Below, piece after piece: positions 52,939 through 61,572 of a stretch of DNA of 64,000 bases. A program made the position numbers and the translations under genes. Within the stretch, counting starts at the first letter, position 1. Each line of letters starts with the position of its first letter. The notes under the pieces were generated by a model. The model was not told the DNA's origin. It saw nothing but the letters and a program-made list of their open reading frames with translations, and did not search any database. This DNA comes from CAVPUA01 sp963828015 (GTDB lineage: Bacteria; Actinomycetota; Actinomycetes; Mycobacteriales; Jatrophihabitantaceae), in NCBI GenBank assembly GCA_963828015.1, contig CAWHCD010000006.1:930001-994000 (forward strand), in the 5' to 3' direction.

Positions 52939-54729
52939 TCAGTCGGCGTCGCCGGGCTCTAGTTCACCGGCCGGGTCGACGGAGGCCCCTACCGACGCAG
53001 CGACGGGGGCAGTAACCGGCGGGCGGTGCTTCTTTCCGGCGTGGGCCTCGGACTCGAGCCGTGGCAGCATGTGCGGGTAGTGGTACTCGAAGGCCGGGCG
53101 CTCGGAGCGAATGCGCGGGATCGAGGTGAAGTTATGCCGCGGCGGCGGGGACGAGGTCGCCCATTCGAGCGAGTTTCCGTGACCCCAGGGGTCGTCGGCA
53201 GTGACGATCTCGCCGTAGCGATATGACTTGTAGACGTTCCAGATGAACGGGATCATCGAAGCGCCCAGGATGAAAGCGCCGATCGTCGAGAACGTGTTCA
53301 GCACGGTGAAGTGATCGCTGGGCAGGTAGTCGGCGTAGCGGCGCGGCATGCCCTCGGCCCCGAGCCAGTGCTGGACGAGGAACGTCATGTGGAAGCCGAA
53401 GAAGGTCAGCCAGAAGTGCAGCTGGCCCAGACGCTCGTCGAGGTAGCGGCCGGTGTACTTGGGGAACCAGAAGTACACCCCGGCGTAGGCGGCGAAGACG
53501 ATGGTGCCGAACAGCACGTAGTGGAAGTGGGCCACCACGAAGTAGGAGTCCGAGACCTGGAAGTCGATCGGCGGGCTGGCCAGCAGCACACCGGTCAGGC
53601 CGCCGAAGAGGAACGTGACCATGAAGCCGAGGCTGAACAGGATCGGCGTCTCGAACGTCACCGAGCCGCGATACATCGACCCGATCCAGTTGAAGAACTT
53701 GATGCCGGTCGGGACGGCGATCAGGAAGGTCATGACGCTGAAGAACGGCAGCAGCACCGCACCGGTGGTGAACATGTGGTGGGCCCAGACGGTCAGCGAC
53801 AGCGCCGCGATCGACAGCGTCGCAAAGACCATGCCCTTGTAGCCGAACAGCGGCTTGCGGCTGAAGACCGGGAAGATCTCGGTGACGATGCCGAAGAACG
53901 GCAAAGCGATGATGTAGACCTCGGGATGGCCGAAGAACCAGAACAGGTGCTGCCAGAGGATGGCCCCGCCGTTGTCCGGGGCATAGACCTGGGCGCCCAG
54001 ATGGCGGTCGGCGTAGAGCACCAGCAGGGCCGCGGTCAGGATCGGGAAGGCCAGCAGCACCAGCAGGCTGGTGACCAGGATGTTCCACGTGAAGATCGGC
54101 AACCGGAACATGGTCATGCCGGGCGCGCGCAGGCAGATCACCGTGGTGACCATGTTGACGCCGCCGAGGATCGTGCCCAGGCCCGACAGCGCCAGTCCGA
54201 CGATCCACAGGTCGGTTCCGACCCCGGGCGAGTTCAGGCTGCTGTTGAGCGGGGCGTAGAGCGTCCAACCGGCGTCGGCGGCACCACCGGGGGCGATGAA
54301 GCCCGCACAGGCGGTGAGCGCGCCGAAGAGGTAGAGCCAGTAGGAGAAGGCGTTGAGCCGCGGGAACGCGACGTCCGGCGATCCGATCTGCAGCGGGAGC
54401 ACCAGGTTGGCGAAGGCGAAGACCAGCGGCGTCGCGAAGAACAGCAGCATGATCGTGCCGTGCATGGTGAACAGCTGGTTGTACTGCTCCGGCGACAGGT
54501 ACTGCATGCCCGGCTGGGCCAGCTCGCCGCGCATGAGCAGCGCCATCACGCCGCCGACCATGAAGAACAAGAACGACGTGACCAGGTACATCCGACCGAT
54601 GAGCTTGTGGTCGGTGGTCCGCAGGACCTGCGTGAACATCGAGCCCTTGACCATCTCGTGCGCCGGGTATGGGTGGGGCGCGACGAGACTCGGGACGACC
54701 TCAGTCGTCGGCTCGGCGGTGGTGGTCAA
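52939..54729 (-). CDS. ctaD: Cytochrome c oxidase subunit I CtaD
   Basis: Heme-copper oxidase catalytic subunit of 596 residues with about twelve helices. The CuB/His-Tyr region is WFFGHPEVYIIALPFFGIV, the other CuB histidines are in VWAHHMFTTG, and HDXXLFG-type TMHGTIMLLFF holds the low-spin heme ligand. The C-terminal tail is extended and soluble. Part of the aa3 branch of the respiratory chain; other cytochrome genes are not in this window. Confidence 0.96.
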   Translation of the reverse strand: MTTTAEPTTEVVPSLVAPHPYPAHEMVKGSMFTQVLRTTDHKLIGRMYLVTSFLFFMVGGVMALLMRGELAQPGMQYLSPEQYNQLFTMHGTIMLLFFATPLVFAFANLVLPLQIGSPDVAFPRLNAFSYWLYLFGALTACAGFIAPGGAADAGWTLYAPLNSSLNSPGVGTDLWIVGLALSGLGTILGGVNMVTTVICLRAPGMTMFRLPIFTWNILVTSLLVLLAFPILTAALLVLYADRHLGAQVYAPDNGGAILWQHLFWFFGHPEVYIIALPFFGIVTEIFPVFSRKPLFGYKGMVFATLSIAALSLTVWAHHMFTTGAVLLPFFSVMTFLIAVPTGIKFFNWIGSMYRGSVTFETPILFSLGFMVTFLFGGLTGVLLASPPIDFQVSDSYFVVAHFHYVLFGTIVFAAYAGVYFWFPKYTGRYLDERLGQLHFWLTFFGFHMTFLVQHWLGAEGMPRRYADYLPSDHFTVLNTFSTIGAFILGASMIPFIWNVYKSYRYGEIVTADDPWGHGNSLEWATSSPPPRHNFTSIPRIRSERPAFEYHYPHMLPRLESEAHAGKKHRPPVTAPVAASVGASVDPAGELEPGDAD

Positions 54730-54853
54730 GCGTTGCCTCCCGCTCGGGGCTAGCTACTCGTGCCGCGGACAAGGTGGCCGAAAATCCGGCCTCTCGCAGA
54801 ATAGTCATCACCTGTTTCGCGCGGTGCACCGCCCCGCTGATCCGGGCCAGATT

Positions 54854-55291
54854 TCACTGCTGCGCGACCGCCGGAGCGGGCTCGGCCGCCAATAACGTGG
54901 CGGTGATACGACCGAGTGCGGCGAGATCAGCCGGGCTCAGCTCTCGTAGTGCCGTGGGCGGTTCGTCGAGGATCGCCCGGGCGGCCTCGGCAGCCCGGCG
55001 CCCGGCCGGGGTGAGCCGGACGAGCTTGGAGCGTCCGTCTTCGGGGTGGGGCGTGCGCACCACGAGGCCGCGGGCGGCCAGGTCCGACACCACTACCGAG
55101 GCGTAGGGGGCGTCGATGAGCAAGGCCCCGGCCAAGGCGCTCATCGACGCCGGTGAGCGCGCGAGCTGGCCCAGCACCTTCACCTTGATGAAGCTCAGAT
55201 CCAGCATCCGGCTGACCTCGCGACGGCGGTCATTGCGTTCCAGGACCAGGGCCCGCAGCTGCTGCCAGACCTGCGTTGCGTCATCGCTCAT
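54854..55291 (-). CDS. MarR-family regulator of the adjacent MFS gene
   Basis: Protein of 145 residues with a MarR winged helix (VKVLGQLARSPASMSALAGA recognition region and VVRTPHPEDGRSKLVRLTPAG wing). The ATG overlaps the MFS gene stop (ATGA), so both are translated together from a promoter upstream of the MFS gene, where nested inverted repeats are found. Likely autoregulatory repressor of the efflux pump. Confidence 0.87.
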   Translation of the reverse strand: MSDDATQVWQQLRALVLERNDRRREVSRMLDLSFIKVKVLGQLARSPASMSALAGALLIDAPYASVVVSDLAARGLVVRTPHPEDGRSKLVRLTPAGRRAAEAARAILDEPPTALRELSPADLAALGRITATLLAAEPAPAVAQQ

Positions 55292-56724
55292 GCGCTCGTC
55301 GCCTCCAGCTCCCGATCCATCTGGGCGGCGATTCGGGCCCCGCTGGCCAAGGCGGCGCGGGTCGTGCTCAGCGCCGCGATGATCAGAATGCCGACCCCCA
55401 TGGCGGCCACCGTCAGCCAGACCGCGTTGCCGGCCCGGGCGAAGGAAGTCTCGACCGACCCGCCGTGCACCGGGTTGATCAGTGATCCGATGACGGCGAC
55501 GCCGAGGGTGGCCCCGATCTGGCGACTGGTCGAGGCGAAGGCGGCCGCGACCCCGGCCTGGGATCGCGGCAGCCCCGACACGGCCGTGTTGGTGATGGGC
55601 GCGTTGACGAAGCCGAAACCCAAGCCGAACAGGAAGAGGGCGAGCAGCAGCCGGCTCTCGGCGGTATTGGCATCGAGCCCGACCAGCGCCAAGGCACCGA
55701 GGGTCAGCGCGGGCGCGGCGATGAACAGCGACGGCCGCGGTCCGTAGAGACCCACCAGGCGGCCCGAGATGGGCGCAGCGATCACCGTCATCACCGCCAT
55801 CGGCAGCAGGGTCAAGCCGGCCTGCAGCGGCGAGAGGCCACGGACGGCCTGCAGATAGAGGCTGAGCACGAACAGGAAGCCGCTGAACGCCGCGAAGGCC
55901 AGCACGGCTATGGACGTGGCGCCCGCGAACGGGCCACTGCGGAACAGACCGAAGTCGATCAGCGGTTCGAAACGCCGCCGTTCGTAACCGATGAGCCCCA
56001 ACAGGGCGATGACGACCACCGCAAAGCAGATCACGGTGCGGGCCGAGCCCCAGCCCGCCGACGGGGCCGCGATGATCGTGTACGTGGCCAGGCCGAGAAT
56101 GGCGATGACCAGCAGCTGACCGACCGGATCGATCCGGCGGGCCTTGGCCGCGCGCGACTCCGGGATGAATATCGCCGCGAGCACGAAGGCGGCCACGCCG
56201 ATCGGCACATTCACCCAGAAGATGGCCCGCCAACCGACCGTCTCGGTGAGCAATCCGCCCAGCACCGGCCCGACGCCGAGGCTGACACCGACTACGGCGG
56301 CCCAGACACCGATCGCCCGGGCGCGCTCACGGGGTTCGGTGAAGACGTTGGTGATGATCGACATCGCCACCGGGTTGAGCATCGAGCCGCCGACGGCCTG
56401 CACCATCCGGAAGGCGATGAGCCAGCCCAGCCCAGGAGCCAGGCTGCACAGCAGCGAGCCAAGGGAGAAGATCACCAGCCCGGACTGGAAGATCCGCCGC
56501 CGGCCGACGCGATCGGCGGTGGAGCCGGACAGGATCAGCAGGCTCGCGATCGTCACCGTGTACGCGTCAACGGTCCACTGCAGTCCGGACAACGAGGCGT
56601 TGAGGTCGAGGCGGATGTCGGGCAGCGCCACATTGACGATGGTGCTGTCCATCCCCACGATGAGCAGGCTCAGCGAGCAGATACCCAGGATCAGATACCG
56701 ACGCCGGCGGCTGAGTTCCCCCAT
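55288..56724 (-). CDS. MFS transporter, DHA2/EmrB-QacA type
   Basis: Drug:proton antiporter of 478 residues with fourteen predicted helices. Motifs are LLIVGMDSTIVNVALPDIR, the DRVGRRR loop motif, GPVLGGLLTETVGWRAIFW and SGRLVGLYGPRP. Co-transcribed with the MarR gene. Substrate unknown; a multidrug exporter is likely. Confidence 0.92.
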   Translation of the reverse strand: MGELSRRRRYLILGICSLSLLIVGMDSTIVNVALPDIRLDLNASLSGLQWTVDAYTVTIASLLILSGSTADRVGRRRIFQSGLVIFSLGSLLCSLAPGLGWLIAFRMVQAVGGSMLNPVAMSIITNVFTEPRERARAIGVWAAVVGVSLGVGPVLGGLLTETVGWRAIFWVNVPIGVAAFVLAAIFIPESRAAKARRIDPVGQLLVIAILGLATYTIIAAPSAGWGSARTVICFAVVVIALLGLIGYERRRFEPLIDFGLFRSGPFAGATSIAVLAFAAFSGFLFVLSLYLQAVRGLSPLQAGLTLLPMAVMTVIAAPISGRLVGLYGPRPSLFIAAPALTLGALALVGLDANTAESRLLLALFLFGLGFGFVNAPITNTAVSGLPRSQAGVAAAFASTSRQIGATLGVAVIGSLINPVHGGSVETSFARAGNAVWLTVAAMGVGILIIAALSTTRAALASGARIAAQMDRELEATSA

Positions 56725-56776
56725 TTACTGGCCAATCAGTTGTAGTTTCACAACTATTGTAGTCCTGACAGTAAAT
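56723..56776. promoter_or_regulatory. Nested inverted repeats before the MFS/MarR operon
   Basis: An inner AGTTGT-N6-ACAACT palindrome (56738-56755) lies inside an outer ATTTACTG (56723-56730) and CAGTAAAT (56769-56776) pair with nearly the same centre. The inner site is 14 bases upstream of the MFS start and fits a MarR dimer site. Confidence 0.5.
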
Positions 56777-56819
56777 CGTCGCACTGGCCTAAGCACGAGC
56801 GCTCTGGGACGATTGATCA

Positions 56820-58352
56820 ATGTCGGCGGACGCGGTGCACGGCACGGAGGGCGTATCTGGCTCGCCCACGTGGCGTGACCAGGACGCTGCCGAGCGTGAA
56901 TCGCTGTTGCGCAAGGCCCATGCTGACGCCGAAGCCATCCGTGGCGAGCTCCCGCTGCTCCAGGTCAGCCTGAAGTACGAACTATCCCTGGCTCAGGAGA
57001 AGTCGGCGGAAGCCCTCGCCAAGGTCGCCGAAGCGCGCGAAGAGGCGCAAACACTCATCCGGGACGCGGCCGAGCAGGCCAGCTTGATATCCGACGCCGC
57101 TGAGCGCGACGCCGAGCTACTCATGGCCCAGGCCCATGAGCGCGCGGCCGAACTGGCCAGTGCGGCGCAGGCGCAAGCGCAGGAGATGCTCGCCACGGCC
57201 GAGCGGGTTCTCGAGCGTGAACGCCGTGCGGCGCTCGCGCTGCGCGCCGACGTCGCCAACGAGATCGAACGCCGACGGGCGACGAACGAGCAGCAGATGC
57301 AGCAACGTCGCGAGAGCGTCGACGCTGAGCTGGCGAGCGAGTTCGCCGCCGCGCAGGAGCAGGCCCGAAAGGTTCGGGCGGACGCCGAGCACGAGGCCGA
57401 GCAGCTGGGCCAGACCGCGCGGCAGGGGCTGCACGACGCCGCCCTGGACGCTGAGCAGGTGCGGGCCGAAGCCAGCGAGCAGGCGGCGGCTCTGCTGAGC
57501 CAGGCCCGTGACGAGGCCGCGCGCGAGCAGGCCGAGGCCGCGGCGCAGACGGCTTGGACGCATCAGGTCATCGCCGGGCTGCACGACGCCGCCGAGCTCG
57601 AGGCGCAGGCCATCACGCAACGCGCCCACCAGGATGCGGCCCAGCTGACCCACGACGTGCGAGCTCGGCTGGCCGCGATAGTGATGCGAACCCGACGATC
57701 GCTGCACGATCGGCGGGCGACGGCGCAGTTGTTGCAGCTGCAGGCCCAGAACAAGCTGGACCGGGCCGAGCAGGACGGCCTCGAGATTCGCGAGCGCGCC
57801 GCGGCTCAGGCCCGAAAGACCATCGCCGAGGCCGACGCCGGTGCCCTCGAGCGGGCCGAGCGGGCCGAGCGACGCCTGGCCGAGGCCGAGGCGGGGGCTC
57901 GATCGGTGCGCGAGCACGTCGCCCAGGAGCTGGGCCGCTCCCAGCTCGAACTGCACGAGTTGCGGCGCTCGAGCAAGGCCGAGGCCACTGCGACCATCGC
58001 CCAAGCCCGAGCCGAGGCCGACGAGCTGCGCCGCACCGCGCGGGCCCTGCTGGCTCAAGCCCGCGCCGAGGTGGCCGAGCTGCACCAGCGCCGCGACGCG
58101 ATCACCCGCGAACTGGGCCAGCTCTCGGGCGTGATCGACGCCCTCGCCGTATCCGAACAGCCCGTGCCCGAACAGCCGGCCGCCGAACTACCCGATCCGC
58201 AGCCGCCCGTGCCGGACGAGCCACCGGCCCAAACGCCCCCTGCCCTCGAGCACCGTGATGTAGACGAGGAGCCGGCCGAGTTCGAAGAGCAAGAGAGCCT
58301 GTCCCCGTTCGACCAGATGATGAGATCCGACGACCTGATGAGAGCCGAATGA
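56820..58352 (+). CDS. Long coiled-coil protein, Scy-like polarisome component
   Basis: Protein of 510 residues, almost entirely Ala/Glu/Arg-rich coiled coil (residues about 20-440) with heptad and irregular repeats such as AEREAELLMAQAHERAAELAS-type segments. A Pro-rich acidic tail ends in SPFDQMMRSDDLMRAE. No membrane segment. Its position directly before a FilP-like gene (ATGA overlap) matches scy-filP in Streptomyces, where Scy organises the hyphal tip. It is far shorter than Streptomyces Scy. The call rests on context and composition. Confidence 0.65.
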   Translation: MSADAVHGTEGVSGSPTWRDQDAAERESLLRKAHADAEAIRGELPLLQVSLKYELSLAQEKSAEALAKVAEAREEAQTLIRDAAEQASLISDAAERDAELLMAQAHERAAELASAAQAQAQEMLATAERVLERERRAALALRADVANEIERRRATNEQQMQQRRESVDAELASEFAAAQEQARKVRADAEHEAEQLGQTARQGLHDAALDAEQVRAEASEQAAALLSQARDEAAREQAEAAAQTAWTHQVIAGLHDAAELEAQAITQRAHQDAAQLTHDVRARLAAIVMRTRRSLHDRRATAQLLQLQAQNKLDRAEQDGLEIRERAAAQARKTIAEADAGALERAERAERRLAEAEAGARSVREHVAQELGRSQLELHELRRSSKAEATATIAQARAEADELRRTARALLAQARAEVAELHQRRDAITRELGQLSGVIDALAVSEQPVPEQPAAELPDPQPPVPDEPPAQTPPALEHRDVDEEPAEFEEQESLSPFDQMMRSDDLMRAE

Positions 58353-59332
58353 GCGAAAACAACGCAGCCTTCCGCACCGTGATGCGCGGTTACGAACCCT
58401 CCGAGGTCGACCGCCGCGTCGCCGAGCTCACTTACGCCAGTGCGGCCGCCCAGCATCAAGCCACCGAGCTGCAACGCCAGGTCGATGAGCTGACCGCCGC
58501 CGCCGAGGCGGCCCGGCAGGAGTTGGCCAACCGCCCCGAACCGGTCGAACCGACGTTCACCAACCTGGGTTCACGGGTCGGGCAGATCCTCGCGCTCGCC
58601 GAGGAAGAGGCGACCGAACTACGCGAGAGCGCGCGACTGGAAGCCGACGAGACGCTGGCCGCGATCGAGGCCGACATGGCCCGCTCGCGCGCGGAGGCCG
58701 ACATCTACGCCCGGACCACCCGGACCAATGTCGACCGCGAGGCCGCGAAGATCATCGAGGACGCCAAGCGCGCGTCGGACAACCTGCTCGATGAGGCCGA
58801 CCGGCAGGCCACGGCCCGGCGCGAAGAGGCCGAGGCCGTCTACGAACGCCAGCGGGCCAACGCGGCGCAGTCCGCGGCGGACTTCGAACAGACCCTGGCC
58901 GCGCGCCGGGACAAGGCCGAGGCCGAGTTCAAGCAGCGCACCGCCGCCTCCGAGGAGCAGTTCCGGGCGTCCCAGCAGCACGTTGCGCAACTGCGGTCCG
59001 AGGGCGAGCGAGCGGCGGCCGAGGCCAACCGCCGCGCGGCTCAGCAGCTCGCTGAGGCCGAGCAGAAGGCGGAGCAGATCGTCGCCGAGGCCGTCGCCCG
59101 GGCCGATCGCATCCGCTCGGAGTCCGAGCGTGAACTCGCCGCGGCCAGCCAACGCCGCGACAGCATCAACGCCCAGCTCACCAATGTCCGCCAGATGCTG
59201 GCCACCCTGTCGGGTACGGCCCCGAATGCCACGGCGCCGAGCCCCGAGCCGCCCGTCGAGGCGGCGGTCGGGGCCGAAGCCCCGGCGGCCGAAGCCGCCG
59301 AAGAGCAGGAAGTCGCTTCGTCCACCAACTGA
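58349..59332 (+). CDS. filP: FilP-like DivIVA-domain coiled-coil protein
   Basis: Protein of 327 residues. The N-terminus AFRTVMRGYEPSEVDRRVAE is a DivIVA-type membrane-targeting domain. A long coiled coil follows, with LGSRVGQILALAEEEATELR. Near residues 255-290 the segment ADRIRSESERELAAAS plus RRDSINAQLTNVRQMLATL matches my recollection of Streptomyces FilP closely. FilP forms intermediate-filament-like cytoskeleton in hyphae. The acidic Pro/Ala tail is short. Co-translated with the preceding Scy-like gene. Confidence 0.75.
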   Translation: MSENNAAFRTVMRGYEPSEVDRRVAELTYASAAAQHQATELQRQVDELTAAAEAARQELANRPEPVEPTFTNLGSRVGQILALAEEEATELRESARLEADETLAAIEADMARSRAEADIYARTTRTNVDREAAKIIEDAKRASDNLLDEADRQATARREEAEAVYERQRANAAQSAADFEQTLAARRDKAEAEFKQRTAASEEQFRASQQHVAQLRSEGERAAAEANRRAAQQLAEAEQKAEQIVAEAVARADRIRSESERELAAASQRRDSINAQLTNVRQMLATLSGTAPNATAPSPEPPVEAAVGAEAPAAEAAEEQEVASSTN

Positions 59333-59570
59333 TCTCACACCGGCTCGCCGGCTGCGGACACGCGCGTCGCGACCGCGTTGTGAGCTGCGCTAGGTAAGCT
59401 CGCTCAGCGCTGTGTCGACATCCTTATCGAACCCGGCAGAACCACCAAAATCGGTCTATATTGAAGAGATGCCGGAATCCACGACACGCCTGGAGACCTC
59501 GCCCGTCTCGTCAGTGAGTCAGTCAGTGAGCTAGGAGCTCGTCGCCACGAGCTCGATCCGGGGGGATCAA

Positions 59571-61562
59571 ATGTCGGACCAGGTCCAGAACGCTTCGCGG
59601 CCCAGTCGCGCCCGATGGGCCGCGTTCCTCGGCGTCATCAGCCTCGTACTGATCATGACGGCGACCATCACGACCCGCGCCCAGGCCGCCACCATCACCG
59701 GAGCGATCACCGGGGTCACAGTCACCTCGCCGACCCAGTTCGGCGGGGGCGCCACGATCACCGAACAGTGGTGCGTGCCGAACGGCTCGCAGCCCGGTGA
59801 CACGTTCACCCAGACGCTGCCCACCCAGCTCGGCGGCTACCCGAACTCCTTCGTGCTGGTCGATCCAGCTGGTGGCGCCGTGGCGAACGCGACGATCTCC
59901 TCGACCATTCCGGCGGTGGTCACCTTCACCCTCACTGCCTATGTCGCCACCCATCAACACGTCTGCGGCACCGCGTTCTTCACCGCCTACTCGGCCACTT
60001 CGGCGAATGACGGCACCACCCAGACCCTGATCTTCGACAACGGCGGTACCACCGAGTCGGTTCCAGTAACCTTCCCGGCCGCGCCCACCACGGTGAATAC
60101 CGCCGGCCAGAAGACGGGCGCCTTCACCACCAGTGGCGACCAGTGCCGGACCGTGCAGACCGACTGCCTGGCCTGGAGCATCGAGAGTTCCGACGGGCCA
60201 CTGGACTCCGGTTCGATGCTTGACGACGCGCCGGCCAACGAGAGCTTCGACTGTGCCACGGTGACGACACTGCTCGGTACCGATACCGGCGGCGGTTTCA
60301 CCAACGGCGTCGCCTTCAGCACCGGCGTCACCGTTACGTGCAGCCCGAGCCAGCTCAAGGTGGCCTTCGGCGCGTTGACCACTCATCAGGCCCTGCTCGT
60401 CACCTTCCGGGCCAGCCTGACCACGGGTGCGAACGCCGGAGGGATCGACTACGAGAACACGGCCGACATCACCGGCGTCCTCAACGGTGTGCAGAGCACC
60501 ACGCCCGCCCACGCCTTCATCGACTCCTCGACGGCCGGCGGCAACGGTAGCGGCACGCAGACTCCGGCGATCGCGATCACCAAGTGGAGCACCGCGGACG
60601 GCGCGACCAACGGCGCGTTCGACACCGCACCGGGCAAGGCGATCGCCGCGAACACCCCCACCCCGATCACCATGACGATCACCAACACCGGCACCGAGCC
60701 GCTGGTGAACGTCACGGTCAGCGACTCCACCAGCGCCGGACCGGCCCTGACCGGGTTGTCCTGCGACTTCTCGGCCCTGGGCGGAGCGGCTACTGGCGTC
60801 AGTTGGGCCGGTCCCTTCGCCGCCGGAGCGTCGTTCAACTGCACGGGCACGGTCCCGGCCATGGGCTACGGCGTGCAGGAGAGCGACACGGCCAGCGTCA
60901 ACGCCAACGGCCAGACCGACAACACCCCGGTGAGCTCGACCAATCCCTGGAACGGCGCTACGCCCGCCCCGACGCCGGCCATCTCGATCGTCAAGGGCGA
61001 TTCGAACGGCAATGCCGCCGATACCGCCGCGGCCGCGGTGACCCTCCCCAACGGTCAGGCGAGCTTGGTCTACACCGTGACCAACACCGGTACACAAGCC
61101 TTGACCGGCATCAGCGTGAGCGACCAGATGGTCACCAACGGCACGGTCACCGGACTCACCTGCGACTTCTCCGCCCTCGGCGGGCCCAGCACCGGAACCA
61201 CCTGGAGTGGTCCGTTCGCACCCGGCGCGCATTTCGGCTGCACGGCCGGCCTGAGCATCTCCGCCGGGGCTGATCACGAGGACATCGGTACGGTCAGCGG
61301 GGTCGGGGGCGGCACGACCGTCACCGCAAGCAACCCCTACTTCGCCAACACGCCGGCGACGTCGCCGGGCGGTGGGGGCGCTACCAGCACCCCGGCCACA
61401 GCCAGCGCGATTCCGCCGCTGGTCACCGCCCCGGCATCAAGCTCATTGGCCTTCACCGGCGTTGATACCGCCGGGCTGGTCGGGCTCGGTGGCGGCCTGT
61501 TGATCGCCGGACTGATGCTCATGCTCGCCAGCCGCCGTCGCGAGGGCGGCCGGGGCCACTGA
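59571..61562 (+). CDS. Sortase-anchored surface protein with two tandem beta repeats
   Basis: Secreted protein of 663 residues. A signal peptide (AFLGVISLVLIMTATITTRAQA) is followed by a long Thr/Gly-rich beta region and two tandem DUF11-like repeats of about 120 residues, each with LTGLSCDFSALGG or LTGLTCDFSALGG. The C-terminus is a cell-wall sorting signal: LAFTG at residues 626-630, a hydrophobic helix and a RRREGGRGH tail. LAXTG is the class E sortase motif of actinobacteria. No sortase gene is in the window. Adhesive or surface-coat role is inferred. Confidence 0.88.
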   Translation: MSDQVQNASRPSRARWAAFLGVISLVLIMTATITTRAQAATITGAITGVTVTSPTQFGGGATITEQWCVPNGSQPGDTFTQTLPTQLGGYPNSFVLVDPAGGAVANATISSTIPAVVTFTLTAYVATHQHVCGTAFFTAYSATSANDGTTQTLIFDNGGTTESVPVTFPAAPTTVNTAGQKTGAFTTSGDQCRTVQTDCLAWSIESSDGPLDSGSMLDDAPANESFDCATVTTLLGTDTGGGFTNGVAFSTGVTVTCSPSQLKVAFGALTTHQALLVTFRASLTTGANAGGIDYENTADITGVLNGVQSTTPAHAFIDSSTAGGNGSGTQTPAIAITKWSTADGATNGAFDTAPGKAIAANTPTPITMTITNTGTEPLVNVTVSDSTSAGPALTGLSCDFSALGGAATGVSWAGPFAAGASFNCTGTVPAMGYGVQESDTASVNANGQTDNTPVSSTNPWNGATPAPTPAISIVKGDSNGNAADTAAAAVTLPNGQASLVYTVTNTGTQALTGISVSDQMVTNGTVTGLTCDFSALGGPSTGTTWSGPFAPGAHFGCTAGLSISAGADHEDIGTVSGVGGGTTVTASNPYFANTPATSPGGGGATSTPATASAIPPLVTAPASSSLAFTGVDTAGLVGLGGGLLIAGLMLMLASRRREGGRGH

Positions 61563-61572
61563 CGGTCCCCGG

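Noticed and set aside
53311..54753. 480-codon plus-strand open frame opposite ctaD
   Set aside because: Antisense shadow rich in Glu/Gln/Arg, a known artefact opposite membrane protein genes in GC-rich DNA.
59505..59535. CAGTGAGT/CAGT short tandem repeats before the surface protein gene
   Set aside because: Only two or three imperfect short units; no more than chance slippage and no clear regulatory meaning.
59523..61277. 584-codon minus-strand open frame opposite the LAXTG surface protein
   Set aside because: Repeats in it mirror those of the plus-strand gene; no motif supports coding.
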